DNA from: Sphingomonas sanxanigenens DSM 19645 = NX02
GTDB lineage: Bacteria; Pseudomonadota; Alphaproteobacteria; Sphingomonadales; Sphingomonadaceae
Assembly (NCBI RefSeq): GCF_000512205.2
Contig: NZ_CP006644.1
Location: 2,102,520 to 2,166,519 of the forward strand
DNA length: 64,000 bases
Direction: 5' to 3'
This document shows, one piece after another, positions 53,689-63,337 of this stretch. Each line of letters opens with the position of its first letter. Position 1 is the stretch's first letter. A program made the translations under genes and the position numbers. Under the pieces are notes generated by a model, which was not told the DNA's origin, did not search any database, and saw only the letters and a program-made list of their open reading frames with translations.

Positions 53689-54352
53689 TCAGATCCCGAG
53701 CCATTCGAGTCCGCCAGGAAGATCGAACGCCGCATAATCGACCTGCAGCACCCGCCGCCGGCGCGGCACGGCCGCTGCGGAAGAGGCATGCAGGATCGGC
53801 GTGGCGTAGGCCCAAACGTCACCGGGTTCGGCGAGGCAGGCGAACTGCCCGCATGCCTGCACGACACGGTCGATATCCGGTTCAGCGACGATTCCGAAGC
53901 GGTGCGACCCCGGCGCGATGAGCAGCGGAGCGTTGGTGTCGGGCACATCGTCAAGATGGACGCGCAGCGTCGCCATGCCGGCCAGGATCGCAAAGGGCGG
54001 CGCGACGTGACGCAGGCCTTGCTTCGTCGACCAAGGGCCGAACCCCTCGACCGACGCAGATCGTGCGATCCTGATGCCAGCTGAGCGACCAGTTGGTCAA
54101 AGCGGTCTTGTCGAACAGGATCAGTCGCACCGGCTGCACCCCCGGCCCGAGCAGGTCTCGCGCGATGTCGCCGATCGGGCCGCCAGCACTCAGCAGCGCT
54201 CGAAGCGGCGTCACGCCGTGCAGCCTGATGCCGGCGCGGCCCATCGGCAGTGCCGCGACCGCGCTCAGCAACTCAGGCAAGCAGGGGCACGCCGCGCCCG
54301 CGAACCGCGCGGCGCCATGCGCCTCGAACGACAGGGGCGCGGCGGCGGTCAG
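53689..54352 (-). pseudogene. Frameshifted phytanoyl-CoA dioxygenase (PhyH) family gene
   Basis: The 5' part reads LSFEAHGAARFAGAACPCLP and ALTNWSLSWHQDRTICV, with the HxD iron-binding pair of PhyH enzymes in WHQDRT. From about 54050 the homology continues in another frame as VEGFGPWSTKQGLRHVAPPF and HLDDVPDTNAPLLIAPGSHR, to a TGA at 53689. In the family a few more residues normally sit between RTI and VEGFGPW, so a small deletion is likely. No ATG/GTG/TTG precedes the 5' part; a CTG at 54352 overlapping the upstream stop (CTGA) is the best start. It could be a true pseudogene or a sequencing error. Confidence 0.78.
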
Positions 54353-55137
54353 AACCAGCCGAAGCTGCGGCCGAGGCTGTAGATGCTGGTGGCGGTGAGA
54401 ACCACGCCGACCATCACCAGCAAGGTCTTTGCGGCGACGCGCCGCGCGACCATCGCACCGAGCGGCGCGGCGAGCACGCCGCCGACCAGCAGCCCGACCA
54501 CCGGCGTGAGGAAGGCGTTGTCGAAGCCCTGGGTGCCGATGTTGACGAGAAAGGTGGCGGAGATGGTGACGGTGAGGAAGAATTCGACGCTGTTGACCGT
54601 GCCGATCGTCGTGCGCGGCAGCGCGCCCTGTACGAGCAGGTTGGAGGTGACGACCGGTCCCCATCCGCCACCGCCGGCTGCATCGAGGAAGCCGCCGACA
54701 AGGCCCAGCGGCTCGACGATCCTTGCTTCACGATGCTTCTTGGGGGGATAGCGCAGCCCGCGCACCAGCAGGTAGATGCCGATGAAGGCGAGATAGGCCA
54801 TCACGAAGGGCCGGGTGATCGACGCGTCGAGCGCGGTAAGCAGATAGGCGCCGGTGATGCCGCCGATCACGCCGGGGATCAGCAGGCGAAAGAAGAGCTT
54901 CCAGTTCACATTGCGGTGCAGCGCATGGCTGACCCCGGAAACCGCCGTGGTGCAACACTCGACGAGATGGACGCCGGTTGACGCGGTGGCAGGGGGCACG
55001 CCGAGCACGCTGACGAGCAAGGTCGAGGAGATAACGCCAAACGCCATTCCAAGCGCGCCGTCGACGATCTGGGCGGCGAATCCGGCGGCGATGAACGGCA
55101 AAATCGACTGCCAGTTCGCGATGATCCAATCGAACAA
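54349..55137 (-). CDS. TauE/SafE (TSUP) family sulfite/organosulfur permease
   Basis: This 262-residue protein has about eight transmembrane helices and the TSUP duplicated-motif pattern: AAQIVDGALGMAFGVISSTL near the start and FLDAAGGGGWGPVVTSNLLV in the second half. It would move sulfite or sulfur-containing anions across the inner membrane. It is divergent from cysE (serine acetyltransferase), a sulfur-assimilation gene, which fits a sulfur role. The stop overlaps the first codon of the broken phyH gene. Confidence 0.9.
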   Translation of the reverse strand: MFDWIIANWQSILPFIAAGFAAQIVDGALGMAFGVISSTLLVSVLGVPPATASTGVHLVECCTTAVSGVSHALHRNVNWKLFFRLLIPGVIGGITGAYLLTALDASITRPFVMAYLAFIGIYLLVRGLRYPPKKHREARIVEPLGLVGGFLDAAGGGGWGPVVTSNLLVQGALPRTTIGTVNSVEFFLTVTISATFLVNIGTQGFDNAFLTPVVGLLVGGVLAAPLGAMVARRVAAKTLLVMVGVVLTATSIYSLGRSFGWF

Positions 55138-55309
55138 CGGCCACCTCCCTGTGAACGCGCGGTGCTGCCCGAGCTTGCTGAGCCGCGCAAGACAGTTTGA
55201 CTATCGCTGGACTAGGGTTCTGCTTTGTGACAGCGCGGTTGCACCGGGCTGGAAAATCGCGCCGCGGCGTCATAAATGGGGCCTCGACCGCTAGGGAGGG
55301 TCGCAAACG

Positions 55310-56008
55310 ATGCTCGGTTCGATCGCCGCCTATCTGGATTCGATCAAGGCGCGCGATCCAGCGCCGCGTTCGCGCTGGGAAATTCTGACTTATCCGGGCG
55401 TCTGGGCGCTGGCGCTGCACCGTGTTGCGCATTGGCTGTTCCGTGGCGAGCTTTACCTTCTGGCGCGGATCGTGAACCACGTCTCGCGCTTCCTGACCGC
55501 GATCGACATCCACCCGGGCGCGGCGATCGGCGCCAATTTCTTCATCGATCATGGCTTCGTCGTGATCGGCGAGACCGCCGAGATCGGCGATAATGTCACC
55601 ATCTACCAGTGCGTTACGCTCGGCGGCACCAGCCCGGACAATGGCGTGGGGGGCAAGCGCCATCCGACGATCAGCGATGGCGCGATCATCGGCTCGGGCG
55701 CGCAGGTGCTGGGACCCATCGTCGTCGGCCCGCGCGCGCGGATCGGCGCGAATGCAGTGGTGACCAAGGACGTGCCCGAGGGGGCGGTAATGGTGGGCAT
55801 CCCCGCCCGCCAGACGTTGCTCGACGCCAAGGATTACCAGAAGAATTTCGTGCCCTATGGCACGCCATGCACCGAGCGCTTCGATCCCGCGACGCAGCAA
55901 CTTGAAATTCTGCGTTGCGAGGTCGAGACGTTGCGCATCAAGCTGGCGGCCCTGATCGAGCAGCAGGGGGGCGAGAATGACGCCGCCGGGAAGCGCGAAC
56001 GCGCCTGA
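55310..56008 (+). CDS. cysE: Serine O-acetyltransferase
   Basis: This 232-residue protein has an N-terminal helical part and a left-handed beta-helix of hexapeptide repeats (about 65-165) containing IDIHPGAAIG, FIDHGFVVIGETAEIGDNV and YQCVTLGGT, with the catalytic His in the helix. It is of the short CysE/EpsC type. It makes O-acetylserine, the cysteine precursor. AGGGAGGG lies upstream of the ATG. The DUF2794 gene overlaps its stop (TGATG). Confidence 0.93.
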   Translation: MLGSIAAYLDSIKARDPAPRSRWEILTYPGVWALALHRVAHWLFRGELYLLARIVNHVSRFLTAIDIHPGAAIGANFFIDHGFVVIGETAEIGDNVTIYQCVTLGGTSPDNGVGGKRHPTISDGAIIGSGAQVLGPIVVGPRARIGANAVVTKDVPEGAVMVGIPARQTLLDAKDYQKNFVPYGTPCTERFDPATQQLEILRCEVETLRIKLAALIEQQGGENDAAGKRERA

Positions 56009-56355
56009 TGGGTGTCGTCACCCCGTTTCCTGGTCCGCCCGGCAGGCCGCCGTCGCAGGTCGGCTTCGATCGCGCGGAACTGACGCGGATCCTCGACCTG
56101 TATGGGCGTATGGTCGCCGCCGGCCATTGGCGCGACTATGCGATCGACCTCGGGCGAGAGGCTGCGGTGTTCTCGGCGTTCCGGCGCGCGACCGAGCGGC
56201 CCGAATATCGCATCGAGAAGCGCCCGGCGCTTCGCCAGCGCCAGGGGATGTGGTCGCTGGTGGGCGAGGGTGGGGCGATCCTGCGGCGGGGCCACGAATT
56301 GGGGCCGGTGCTGGCACCGGTCGAGCGGAAGTTGGTGAAGCTGGTCGCCGATTGA
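56008..56355 (+). CDS. DUF2794 family protein
   Basis: This 115-residue cytosolic protein has FDRAELTRILDLYGRMVAAG, WRDYAIDLGREAAVFSAFRR and a basic C-terminus. It is recognised as DUF2794, an alphaproteobacteria-restricted family of unknown function. The ATG overlaps the cysE stop by one base, so the genes are coupled. Confidence 0.85.
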   Translation: MGVVTPFPGPPGRPPSQVGFDRAELTRILDLYGRMVAAGHWRDYAIDLGREAAVFSAFRRATERPEYRIEKRPALRQRQGMWSLVGEGGAILRRGHELGPVLAPVERKLVKLVAD

Positions 56356-56358
56356 GCA

Positions 56359-57267
56359 TCAGGCCTCGCCGTCGCTTTCGAGCGCGGCGAGGATCCGGCG
56401 GATCTGGTCATCGGCGGAGCGCGGCACGCGCTCGCCGTTGCGCGCGACGATCCGGCTCCATGCCGCCGCGACGGCTTCCGGCGTGCGTCGGTCGGGCGGA
56501 AGCACCGCGCCTTCGGTCATGGTGATGTGCGCGGCGTGGTAGAGACCGCCACCCGCTGCGACCACTGCATTGGTCGGCGCGTCGTCGGAGACGAGGTAGA
56601 GCGCCGCAGGCACGACGTCGTCGATGCAAAGCGCAGCGGCCGCCTGTTCGGGAAAGATATCCTCGGTCATCCGCGTTGCCGCGATCGGCGAGATGCAGTT
56701 GACGCGAATGTCGAACTTCGCGCCCTCGAGGCTCAACGTCTTGGCCAGACCGACCAGCGCCAGCTTGGCCGCGCCATAGTTGGTCTGCCCGAAATTGCCG
56801 TAGAGCGCGCTGGCGGAGGTCGTCATCAGGATACGGCCGTGGCGCTGCGCCTGCATCGCGGGCCAGACCGCGCGCGTGACGTTGGCCGAACCGGTCAGGT
56901 GCACGCGCACGACGGCGTCGAAATCTTCTGCATCGAGGTTGGCGAAGCTGCGATCGCGCAGGATACCGGCATTGTTGATGAGGACATCGACGCGGTCCCA
57001 GCGATCGATCGCGCGCGCGACCATCGTCCTGACCTGATCCGTGTCGGTCACGTCGCTGGCGTCGGCGAGCGCCTCGCCGCCGGCGGCGTGAATCTCTTCA
57101 GCGACCATCTCGGCGGTCGCGCCCGCACCGGTGCCGTCGCGCGCGCCGCCGCGATCGTTGACCAGCACGCAGGCACCGCGGGCGGCAAGCGCGAGCGCAT
57201 AGGCGCGGCCGAGCCCGCCGCCGGCGCCCGTCACCAGCGCAACCTTGCCTTCGAAGCCGATCGTCAT
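56359..57267 (-). CDS. Short-chain dehydrogenase (MFE-2/17-beta-HSD4-like 3-hydroxyacyl-CoA dehydrogenase)
   Basis: The protein has 302 residues. TGAGGGLGRAYAL (about 13-25) binds NAD, NNAGILRDRSF carries the catalytic Asn, and YGAAKLALVGL supplies Tyr and Lys. The RAYALALAARGACVLVNDRG segment and the overall length match the dehydrogenase domain of peroxisomal multifunctional enzyme type 2. It probably oxidises hydroxyacyl-CoA or steroid-like substrates. I start at MTIGFEGKVAL. It ends 3 nt from the convergent DUF2794 stop. Confidence 0.88.
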   Translation of the reverse strand: MTIGFEGKVALVTGAGGGLGRAYALALAARGACVLVNDRGGARDGTGAGATAEMVAEEIHAAGGEALADASDVTDTDQVRTMVARAIDRWDRVDVLINNAGILRDRSFANLDAEDFDAVVRVHLTGSANVTRAVWPAMQAQRHGRILMTTSASALYGNFGQTNYGAAKLALVGLAKTLSLEGAKFDIRVNCISPIAATRMTEDIFPEQAAAALCIDDVVPAALYLVSDDAPTNAVVAAGGGLYHAAHITMTEGAVLPPDRRTPEAVAAAWSRIVARNGERVPRSADDQIRRILAALESDGEA

Positions 57268-57375
57268 GCGGCGATCTTTAGGCGCTGGTCGCCCCGCAGG
57301 CACGGCGAAAAAAGAAGATCGGCCCGAAGCCGGGGCGCGGGGCGATCCTGACGGCGTTGTGAGCGGTTCGGCGGA

Positions 57376-58074
57376 TCAGCTTTGCGCTTCGGAGTCCAAC
57401 GCATAGCCCGCCGACCGAACCGTGCGGATGATGTCGGGCTTGTTGCCGCGGTTGATCGCCTTGCGGAGTCGCCGGATGTGCACGTCCACCGTGCGCGGCT
57501 CGATGTCGCTGTCATGGCCCCAGACCGAATCGAGCAGGCGCTCGCGCGAGAACACCCAGCCCGGATGCTCGAGGAAATGCTTGAGCAGGCGGAATTCGGT
57601 GGGCCCGAGCGCGACGGTCTCGCCCGAGCGGCGGACCTTGTGACCGACGGTATCCATCTCGATGTCGGCATAGCTGAGCTGCTCGCCCGCAAGCGCCGGG
57701 CGCACGCGGCGCAGCACCGCGCCGACGCGCGCGACGAGTTCGCGCGGCGAGAAAGGCTTGGTGACATAATCGTCGGCGCCGGTCTCGAGCCCGCGGACGC
57801 GATCCTCTTCCTCGCCGCGCGCGGTGAGCATGATGATCGGAACGTTCTGCGTTTCCGACTTGCGACGGAGGCGCCGGCAGACCTCGATGCCCGAAAGCCC
57901 TTCGACCATCCAGTCGAGCAGGACGATGTCCGGCGTCTTTTCCTGCGCCAGCAACAACGCTTCCTCGCCGTCCGGCGTATGGGTTACGTCGAAATCCTCA
58001 CGCTTGAAGTGCCAGGTGAGGAGTTCCGCCAGCGCGGCATCGTCCTCGACAAGCAGCATATGGGCACGCGCCAT
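57376..58074 (-). CDS. phoB: Phosphate regulon response regulator PhoB
   Basis: This 232-residue OmpR-type regulator has a receiver domain with Asp54 in VLLDWMVEG and Lys in TKPFSP, and a winged-helix C-terminus with PTEFRLLKHFLEHPGWVFSR and TVDVHIRRLRKAI. It binds Pho boxes when phosphorylated by PhoR. It is the last gene of the pst-pho operon, 3 nt after phoU. Confidence 0.95.
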   Translation of the reverse strand: MARAHMLLVEDDAALAELLTWHFKREDFDVTHTPDGEEALLLAQEKTPDIVLLDWMVEGLSGIEVCRRLRRKSETQNVPIIMLTARGEEEDRVRGLETGADDYVTKPFSPRELVARVGAVLRRVRPALAGEQLSYADIEMDTVGHKVRRSGETVALGPTEFRLLKHFLEHPGWVFSRERLLDSVWGHDSDIEPRTVDVHIRRLRKAINRGNKPDIIRTVRSAGYALDSEAQS

Positions 58075-58077
58075 GGC

Positions 58078-58785
58078 TCAGTCCTCGTCTTGATCGAGAA
58101 AATCATCGCCGCGCTCGCGCTCGGCCATGTAAGTGCCGGTGGCCGCATAATAGACCATCTCGGCGACATTGGTCGCATGGTCGCCCACGCGTTCCAGATT
58201 TTTGGCGATGAACAGCAGGTGCGTCGCCGGAGTGATGCTCTTCGGGTTCTCCATCATGTAGGTGACGAGCGTCCGGAAGATGCTGTTGTAAAAATCGTCG
58301 ACCTGCTTGTCGCGCTGGCAGACTTCATAAGCCAGTTCGGCATCGCGCGCGGCGAAGGCGTCGAGCGCGTCGCGCACCATCTCGACCGCGATCCGCGCCA
58401 TCGAGGGCAGCAGCGATAGCGGTTCGATGTCGCCATTGTCGTCGATCACCGATACGCGCTTGGCGATGTTCTTGGCATAGTCGCCGATGCGCTCGACGAC
58501 GCCGGCAATCTTGAGCGCGGCAACCACCTCGCGCAGATCGTCCGCCATCGGCGCGCGCAACGCAATCAACCGCACCGCGGCGCGTTCCACCTCGGTCTCC
58601 AATATATCGATCCGCTCATCTTCGGCGACAATGCGGGCCGCCTCGCGCAGGTCGCGGCGCATGAGTGCGCGCATCGAATCCTGGATCGCGTTCTCGGCCC
58701 GGCCGCCCATCTCGGCGATCAGCCCGCGCAGCGCGCCGATATCTTCGTCGAACGCCTTGACCGTATGTTCGCCACTCGTCGCCAT
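58078..58785 (-). CDS. phoU: Phosphate signalling protein PhoU
   Basis: This 235-residue all-helical protein is built of two PhoU repeats with KIAGVVERIGDYAKNIAKR and KNLERVGDHATNVAEMVYY, each carrying the E(R)xxDxxxN metal-binding pattern. It restrains PhoR and PstSCAB when phosphate is ample. I start at MATSGEHTV; the frame extends 30 codons upstream into pstB. Confidence 0.95.
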   Translation of the reverse strand: MATSGEHTVKAFDEDIGALRGLIAEMGGRAENAIQDSMRALMRRDLREAARIVAEDERIDILETEVERAAVRLIALRAPMADDLREVVAALKIAGVVERIGDYAKNIAKRVSVIDDNGDIEPLSLLPSMARIAVEMVRDALDAFAARDAELAYEVCQRDKQVDDFYNSIFRTLVTYMMENPKSITPATHLLFIAKNLERVGDHATNVAEMVYYAATGTYMAERERGDDFLDQDED

Positions 58786-58798
58786 CGATACAGATCCT

Positions 58799-59623
58799 TC
58801 AGCCGTAGCGGCCGGTGATATAATCCTTCGTCCGTTCCTGACGGGGATTGGTGAAGATCTCGGACGTCTCGCCATATTCGACGAGTTGGCCCAGGTGGAA
58901 AAAGGCGGTGCGCTGCGACACGCGCGCCGCCTGTTGCATGTTATGCGTAACGATCACGATCGCATAACGGCCGCGCAATTCGTGGATCAGTTCCTCGATC
59001 TTGGCGGTGGCGATCGGATCGAGCGCCGAGCATGGCTCATCCATCAGGATGACTTCGGGGTCGACGGCGATCGCGCGGGCGATGCACAGGCGCTGCTGCT
59101 GCCCCCCCGACATTGCGGTGCCGCTGTCGCTCAGCCGATCCTTCACCTCGTCCCACAGGCCGGCGCGGCGCAGCGAGTTTTCGACGATCTGGTCCATCTC
59201 GTCCTTGCCGCTGGCGAGACCGTGGATGCGTGGGCCGTAGGCGATGTTCTCGTAGATCGACTTGGGGAAGGGGTTCGGCTTCTGGAACACCATGCCGACG
59301 CGCGCGCGGAGTTGCACCACGTCCATCGAGGTCGCGTAGATATCCTCGCCATCGAGCGTGATGTCACCCTCGACACGCGCGGAGGCGACGGTGTCGTTCA
59401 TGCGGTTGAGCGTGCGCAGGAAGGTCGACTTGCCGCAGCCCGACGGACCGATGAACGCGGTGACCACGTCGGTGGGTACGTCGATCGAGACCTTGTCGAT
59501 CGCCTTCTTGGGGCCATAGTGCACGGTCACGTCGCGTGCCGTCATCTTCGGGCCGGTGGCGGTGGCGGCGGCGAGGCCGCCCGTGGTCGCATCCATGGCG
59601 CTTCTCTCAAAAGGGTCTGGCAT
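58799..59623 (-). CDS. pstB: Phosphate ABC transporter ATP-binding protein
   Basis: This 274-residue ABC ATPase has Walker [10 protein letters not shown], signature MSGGQQQRL, Walker [14 protein letters not shown] and the switch His in VTHNM. It drives high-affinity phosphate import through PstCA. The ATG overlaps the pstA stop by one base (TGATG); MDATTGG nine codons later is an alternative start. phoU follows on the same strand. Confidence 0.95.
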   Translation of the reverse strand: MPDPFERSAMDATTGGLAAATATGPKMTARDVTVHYGPKKAIDKVSIDVPTDVVTAFIGPSGCGKSTFLRTLNRMNDTVASARVEGDITLDGEDIYATSMDVVQLRARVGMVFQKPNPFPKSIYENIAYGPRIHGLASGKDEMDQIVENSLRRAGLWDEVKDRLSDSGTAMSGGQQQRLCIARAIAVDPEVILMDEPCSALDPIATAKIEELIHELRGRYAIVIVTHNMQQAARVSQRTAFFHLGQLVEYGETSEIFTNPRQERTKDYITGRYG

Positions 59624-60840
59624 CACCAGCGCTGTTCGAATTTGTTGCGGAGATAGATGGCGAGCGCGTTCATCGCGAGCAACACCACCAGCAGAACGAT
59701 GATCGCCGCCGATGTCTTCTCGACGAAACCGCGGCTCACCTCGTCCGACCACAGGAAAATCTGCACCGGAAGCAGCGTTGCCGGATCGTCGAGCCCCTGC
59801 GGCGGCGCGGCGATGAACGCGCGCATGCCGATCATCAGCGCCGGCGCGGTCTCGCCCAGCGCGCGCGACATGCCGATGATCGTGCCGGTGAGGATGCCCG
59901 GCAGCGCCAGCGGCAGCACGTGATGGAACACCACCTGCACGTTGCTGGCGCCGATGCCGAGCGCTGCGTCGCGGATCGACGGCGGCACCGCCTTGATCGC
60001 GTTGCGCCCGGCGATGACGATGACCGGCATCGTCATCAGCGCGAGCGTGAGGCCGCCGACGATCGGCGCCGATCGCGGCAGGCCGAAGACGTTGAGGAAG
60101 ACGGCCAGGCCGAGCAGGCCGAAGATGATCGAGGGCACCGCCGCGAGATTGTTGATCGACACCTCGATGATGTCGGTCCATCGGTTCCTGGTCGCATATT
60201 CCTCGAGATAGATCGCCGCGCAGACGCCGATCGGAAAGGCGAGGACGAGCGTGACGAGCATCGTCAGCAGCGAGCCTTTCACCGCACCCCAGATCCCGAC
60301 CAGCGACGGATCGGTCGCATCGGCACCCGTGAGGAAGGTCCAGTTGAAGGTCGTGCGGGTTGCGCCGGCCTGCTTCAGCTTTACATAGGCGGCTTCTGCT
60401 TCCGCAGAGGCCTCGCTCTTCGCGGCAAGATCGATGTCGACCGAGGCGGGCACCCAAAGCGGCCCCGTGCGGCCCTTGGCGGCGGCTTCACGCACCGACA
60501 GCCAAGAGCCCTCGGAGACCAGCTTTTCGCCATCCTCACCGAACGTCGCGATCGCGGCGTCGTTGGTCAGCTGCTGCATCGCCGCAGGGGTCGCGCCGGT
60601 CGCGGCTGCGATGTTGACCGGCAGGCGCACCTCGGTCTGCGTGAAGCCGCGAACGCCGTTGCCGATCATCGTGCCGAGCAGGAAGAGCAGCACCGCGACC
60701 GAGGCGAGTACCGCAAGCAGCCCCAGCAGCTTGAAGCGACGCTCCGCCGCATAGCGCCGGCGGATGCGGCGCTGCATCGTGGCCGACTTCCAGTCGGTCG
60801 GCCGGCGCGTCGTGGCGGACGTGGCGATGGCGCTATTCAT
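59623..60840 (-). CDS. pstA: Phosphate ABC transporter permease PstA
   Basis: This 405-residue permease is longer than E. coli PstA (about 296) because of an N-terminal extension and a roughly 120-residue insertion after the first membrane segment (about 40-60). The BPD permease core has the EAA-loop sequence [19 protein letters not shown] and [15 protein letters not shown]. Six core transmembrane helices lie in the second half. It starts 8 nt before the pstC stop. Confidence 0.94.
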   Translation of the reverse strand: MNSAIATSATTRRPTDWKSATMQRRIRRRYAAERRFKLLGLLAVLASVAVLLFLLGTMIGNGVRGFTQTEVRLPVNIAAATGATPAAMQQLTNDAAIATFGEDGEKLVSEGSWLSVREAAAKGRTGPLWVPASVDIDLAAKSEASAEAEAAYVKLKQAGATRTTFNWTFLTGADATDPSLVGIWGAVKGSLLTMLVTLVLAFPIGVCAAIYLEEYATRNRWTDIIEVSINNLAAVPSIIFGLLGLAVFLNVFGLPRSAPIVGGLTLALMTMPVIVIAGRNAIKAVPPSIRDAALGIGASNVQVVFHHVLPLALPGILTGTIIGMSRALGETAPALMIGMRAFIAAPPQGLDDPATLLPVQIFLWSDEVSRGFVEKTSAAIIVLLVVLLAMNALAIYLRNKFEQRW

Positions 60841-62209
60841 AGGCTTCCCGATATTTCTTCACGACCCGCAGCGCGACGATGTTGAGCAGCAGCGTCACCA
60901 CGAACAGCACCAGCCCGAGCGCGAAGGCGGCGAGCGTCTTGGGACTGTCGAATTCCTGGTCGCCGGTCAGCAACTGCACGATCTGTGTCGTCACCGTCGT
61001 CACGCTTTCGAACGGGTTGGCGGTGAGGTTGGCGGCGAGGCCCGCCGCCATCACCACGATCATCGTCTCTCCGATCGCGCGGCTGACGGCGAGCAGCACG
61101 CCGCCGACGACGCCGGGCAGCGCCGCGGGCAGCAGCACCCGGCGGATCGTTTCGGACTGGGTTGCACCCATTGCGAGGCTGCCGTCGCGCATCGCGCTGG
61201 GCACCGCGGCGATCGAGTCATCGGCCATCGACGACACGAACGGAATGATCATCACGCCCATCACCACGCCTGCAGCCAGCGCGCTTTCCGACGACGCGTT
61301 GCTGATGCCGATCGCCACCGCGGCGTCGCGGATTGCCGGGGCGATCGTCAGCGCCGCGAAATAGCCGTAGACCACGGTCGGCACACCGGCGAGGATTTCG
61401 AGGATCGGCTTCATCCAGCGGCGCACGGTCGCGCTCGCATATTGGGTGAGGTAGATCGCGCTCATCAGGCCCATCGGGATCGCCACGATCATCGCGATGA
61501 TCGCACCGATGAAGATCGTGCCCCAGAACAGCGGGATCATGCCGTAGCCATTGTCCTGCCCGTCGACGAGCACGTCCTGCGGGCTCCAGCGCAGTCCGAA
61601 CAGGAATTCGCCGGGCGAGACCATCGAGAAGAAGCGCAGCGATTCGAACAGCAGCGAGGCGACGATGCCGATGGTGGTCACGATCGCGATCAGCGAGGCG
61701 ATCAGCAGGCTGATCATCGTCACCCGCTCGACCTGCGTGCGCGCCCTGAAATCTGGGCGTAGCCGGGTGAAGGCATAGGCACCGCCCGCGAAGGCGAGCA
61801 TCAGCGCCAGTCCGAGCCCGGCGATGTCGTAGCGCATCTGCGCGGTCTGGTAGATCGGCGCGAGCTGGGCGGCGAGGGGATTGAACGCGACGTCCAGCGT
61901 GCCTTCCGCAAGCGCCCGCGCTTCGGACAACATCGCCGCGCGCTCCAGCGGCGCGGTCGGCAGGGCGGAGGCGATAGGGCTCGCGACGACCGCCTGCGTG
62001 ACCAGGGCGGGCAGCACGAAACTCCACACCAGCAGGAAGAGCAAAGCCGGGATCACCGTCCAAATCGCAACGAAGCTGCCATGATAGCCGGGCAGCGAAT
62101 GCGGGCGAGGGCCGCCGTCAATCGCGAAGCGGCCGGCCTTGGCGCGTGCGGAAACCCACGCGACGAGGCCCAGGCCGACGACGAGGATGAAGATGGCAAA
62201 GCCGTTCAT
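60833..62209 (-). CDS. pstC: Phosphate ABC transporter permease PstC
   Basis: This 458-residue permease is enlarged at the N-terminus with two extra hydrophobic segments (about 2-20 and 45-70) and a linker before the conserved core, which includes SLAMGATQSETIRRVLLPAA (EAA loop) and AVSRAIGETMIVV. It pairs with PstA to form the phosphate channel. The ATG overlaps the pstS stop by 4 nt. Confidence 0.94.
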   Translation of the reverse strand: MNGFAIFILVVGLGLVAWVSARAKAGRFAIDGGPRPHSLPGYHGSFVAIWTVIPALLFLLVWSFVLPALVTQAVVASPIASALPTAPLERAAMLSEARALAEGTLDVAFNPLAAQLAPIYQTAQMRYDIAGLGLALMLAFAGGAYAFTRLRPDFRARTQVERVTMISLLIASLIAIVTTIGIVASLLFESLRFFSMVSPGEFLFGLRWSPQDVLVDGQDNGYGMIPLFWGTIFIGAIIAMIVAIPMGLMSAIYLTQYASATVRRWMKPILEILAGVPTVVYGYFAALTIAPAIRDAAVAIGISNASSESALAAGVVMGVMIIPFVSSMADDSIAAVPSAMRDGSLAMGATQSETIRRVLLPAALPGVVGGVLLAVSRAIGETMIVVMAAGLAANLTANPFESVTTVTTQIVQLLTGDQEFDSPKTLAAFALGLVLFVVTLLLNIVALRVVKKYREAYE

Positions 62210-63234
62210 TTGAGGCCCTTGGGGTCCAGCGGGGTGAATGCGGCTGCGATCTTCGCGCTCTGCATGCGGATCGGATCGGGCGACAGGATCATCCCGCGCC
62301 GCATCAGATAGCCACCGGGGTTCCAGCCATTGGCGTACTCGGCGACGAACTCGCGCAACCCCGGGATCGCGCGCAGATGCGCCGACTTCACGTAGATGTA
62401 GAGCGGCCGTGCGCCGGGATAGCGGAAGCTGGAGATGGATTCGTAGGTCGGCTGGATCCCGTCAAGCGGGATTCCCCGCAACCGGTCCATATTCTCTTCG
62501 AGGAAGCTGTAGCCGAAGATGCCGAGCGCATTGGGGTTTGCGCCGAGCTTCTGGACGATCAGATTGTCGTTCTCGCCGGTGTTGATGTAGGCGCCATCTT
62601 CGCGGACCTTGGTGCAGATCGCCTTGTGACGATCCGCATCACGCTCCTTCAGCGCCTTGATCGCGGGATCAGCATCACACGCCTTCGCCATGATCAGTTC
62701 GGTCAGGGCGTCGCGCGTGCCGGACGTCGAGGGCGGGCCATAGACCTGGATGGGGATGTCGGGGAACGACGGGTTGACCTGGTTCCAGCGCGTCGCGGTG
62801 TTGGGCTTGCCATAAGGGGTCGCGGCGACCGCCTTGTAGATGTCGGTCAGCGTGAGTTCGAACCTGGGCCCGCGCACAGACTCCGCGAAGGCGATACCGT
62901 CGATGCCGACCTGGATCTCGACAATGTCCTTCACGCCGTTCCTGGCGCACTCCTCATATTCGCTCTTCTTGATCCGGCGCGAGGCGTTCTCGACGTCCGG
63001 ATGCTGCGCGCCGATCCCGCGGCAGAACAGGCTCATGCCCGCGCCCGTCCCGGTCTGTTCGACAACCGGCGACTTGAAGCGCGGATTGGTGCGTACGAAC
63101 CATTCCGCGACCGCGGTGGTGAAGGGATAGACGGTCGAGGAGCCGACGATGCGGATCTGGTCGCGCGCACCGGGCTGCCCGCATCCCGCGATCATCAACA
63201 GGGCCGCCGCCGCGATCGCGCGCTTGGCAAACAT
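62206..63234 (-). CDS. pstS: Phosphate ABC transporter substrate-binding lipoprotein PstS
   Basis: This 342-residue protein has a lipoprotein signal with lipobox IAGC (Cys18) and phosphate-binding residues in IVGSSTVYPFTTAV and GTGAGMSLFC. SGTRDALTEL in the middle is another ligand loop. Tethered in the periplasm, it delivers phosphate to PstCA. It is the first pst gene after phoR, separated by 94 nt that hold a candidate Pho box. Confidence 0.94.
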   Translation of the reverse strand: MFAKRAIAAAALLMIAGCGQPGARDQIRIVGSSTVYPFTTAVAEWFVRTNPRFKSPVVEQTGTGAGMSLFCRGIGAQHPDVENASRRIKKSEYEECARNGVKDIVEIQVGIDGIAFAESVRGPRFELTLTDIYKAVAATPYGKPNTATRWNQVNPSFPDIPIQVYGPPSTSGTRDALTELIMAKACDADPAIKALKERDADRHKAICTKVREDGAYINTGENDNLIVQKLGANPNALGIFGYSFLEENMDRLRGIPLDGIQPTYESISSFRYPGARPLYIYVKSAHLRAIPGLREFVAEYANGWNPGGYLMRRGMILSPDPIRMQSAKIAAAFTPLDPKGLK

Positions 63235-63319
63235 TTCGAAACGGGGCTCCTCGCTGGTCGGTCGGTGCAGGTTATGCCGGGCGGCTATCAGCGCTCCGCG
63301 AGCCCCCTGTTACATCTCC

Positions 63320-63337
63320 GTGAACCTTTCATGACAA
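63320..63337 (-). promoter_or_regulatory. Candidate Pho box upstream of pstS
   Basis: On the minus strand the sequence reads TTGTCAT GAAA GGTTCAC: two 7-bp half sites 4 nt apart, as in the Pho-box layout CTGTCAT-N4-CTGTCAT. The first half matches 6 of 7; the second is poor. It overlaps the phoR stop codon and lies about 86-103 nt upstream of pstS. Confidence 0.4.
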
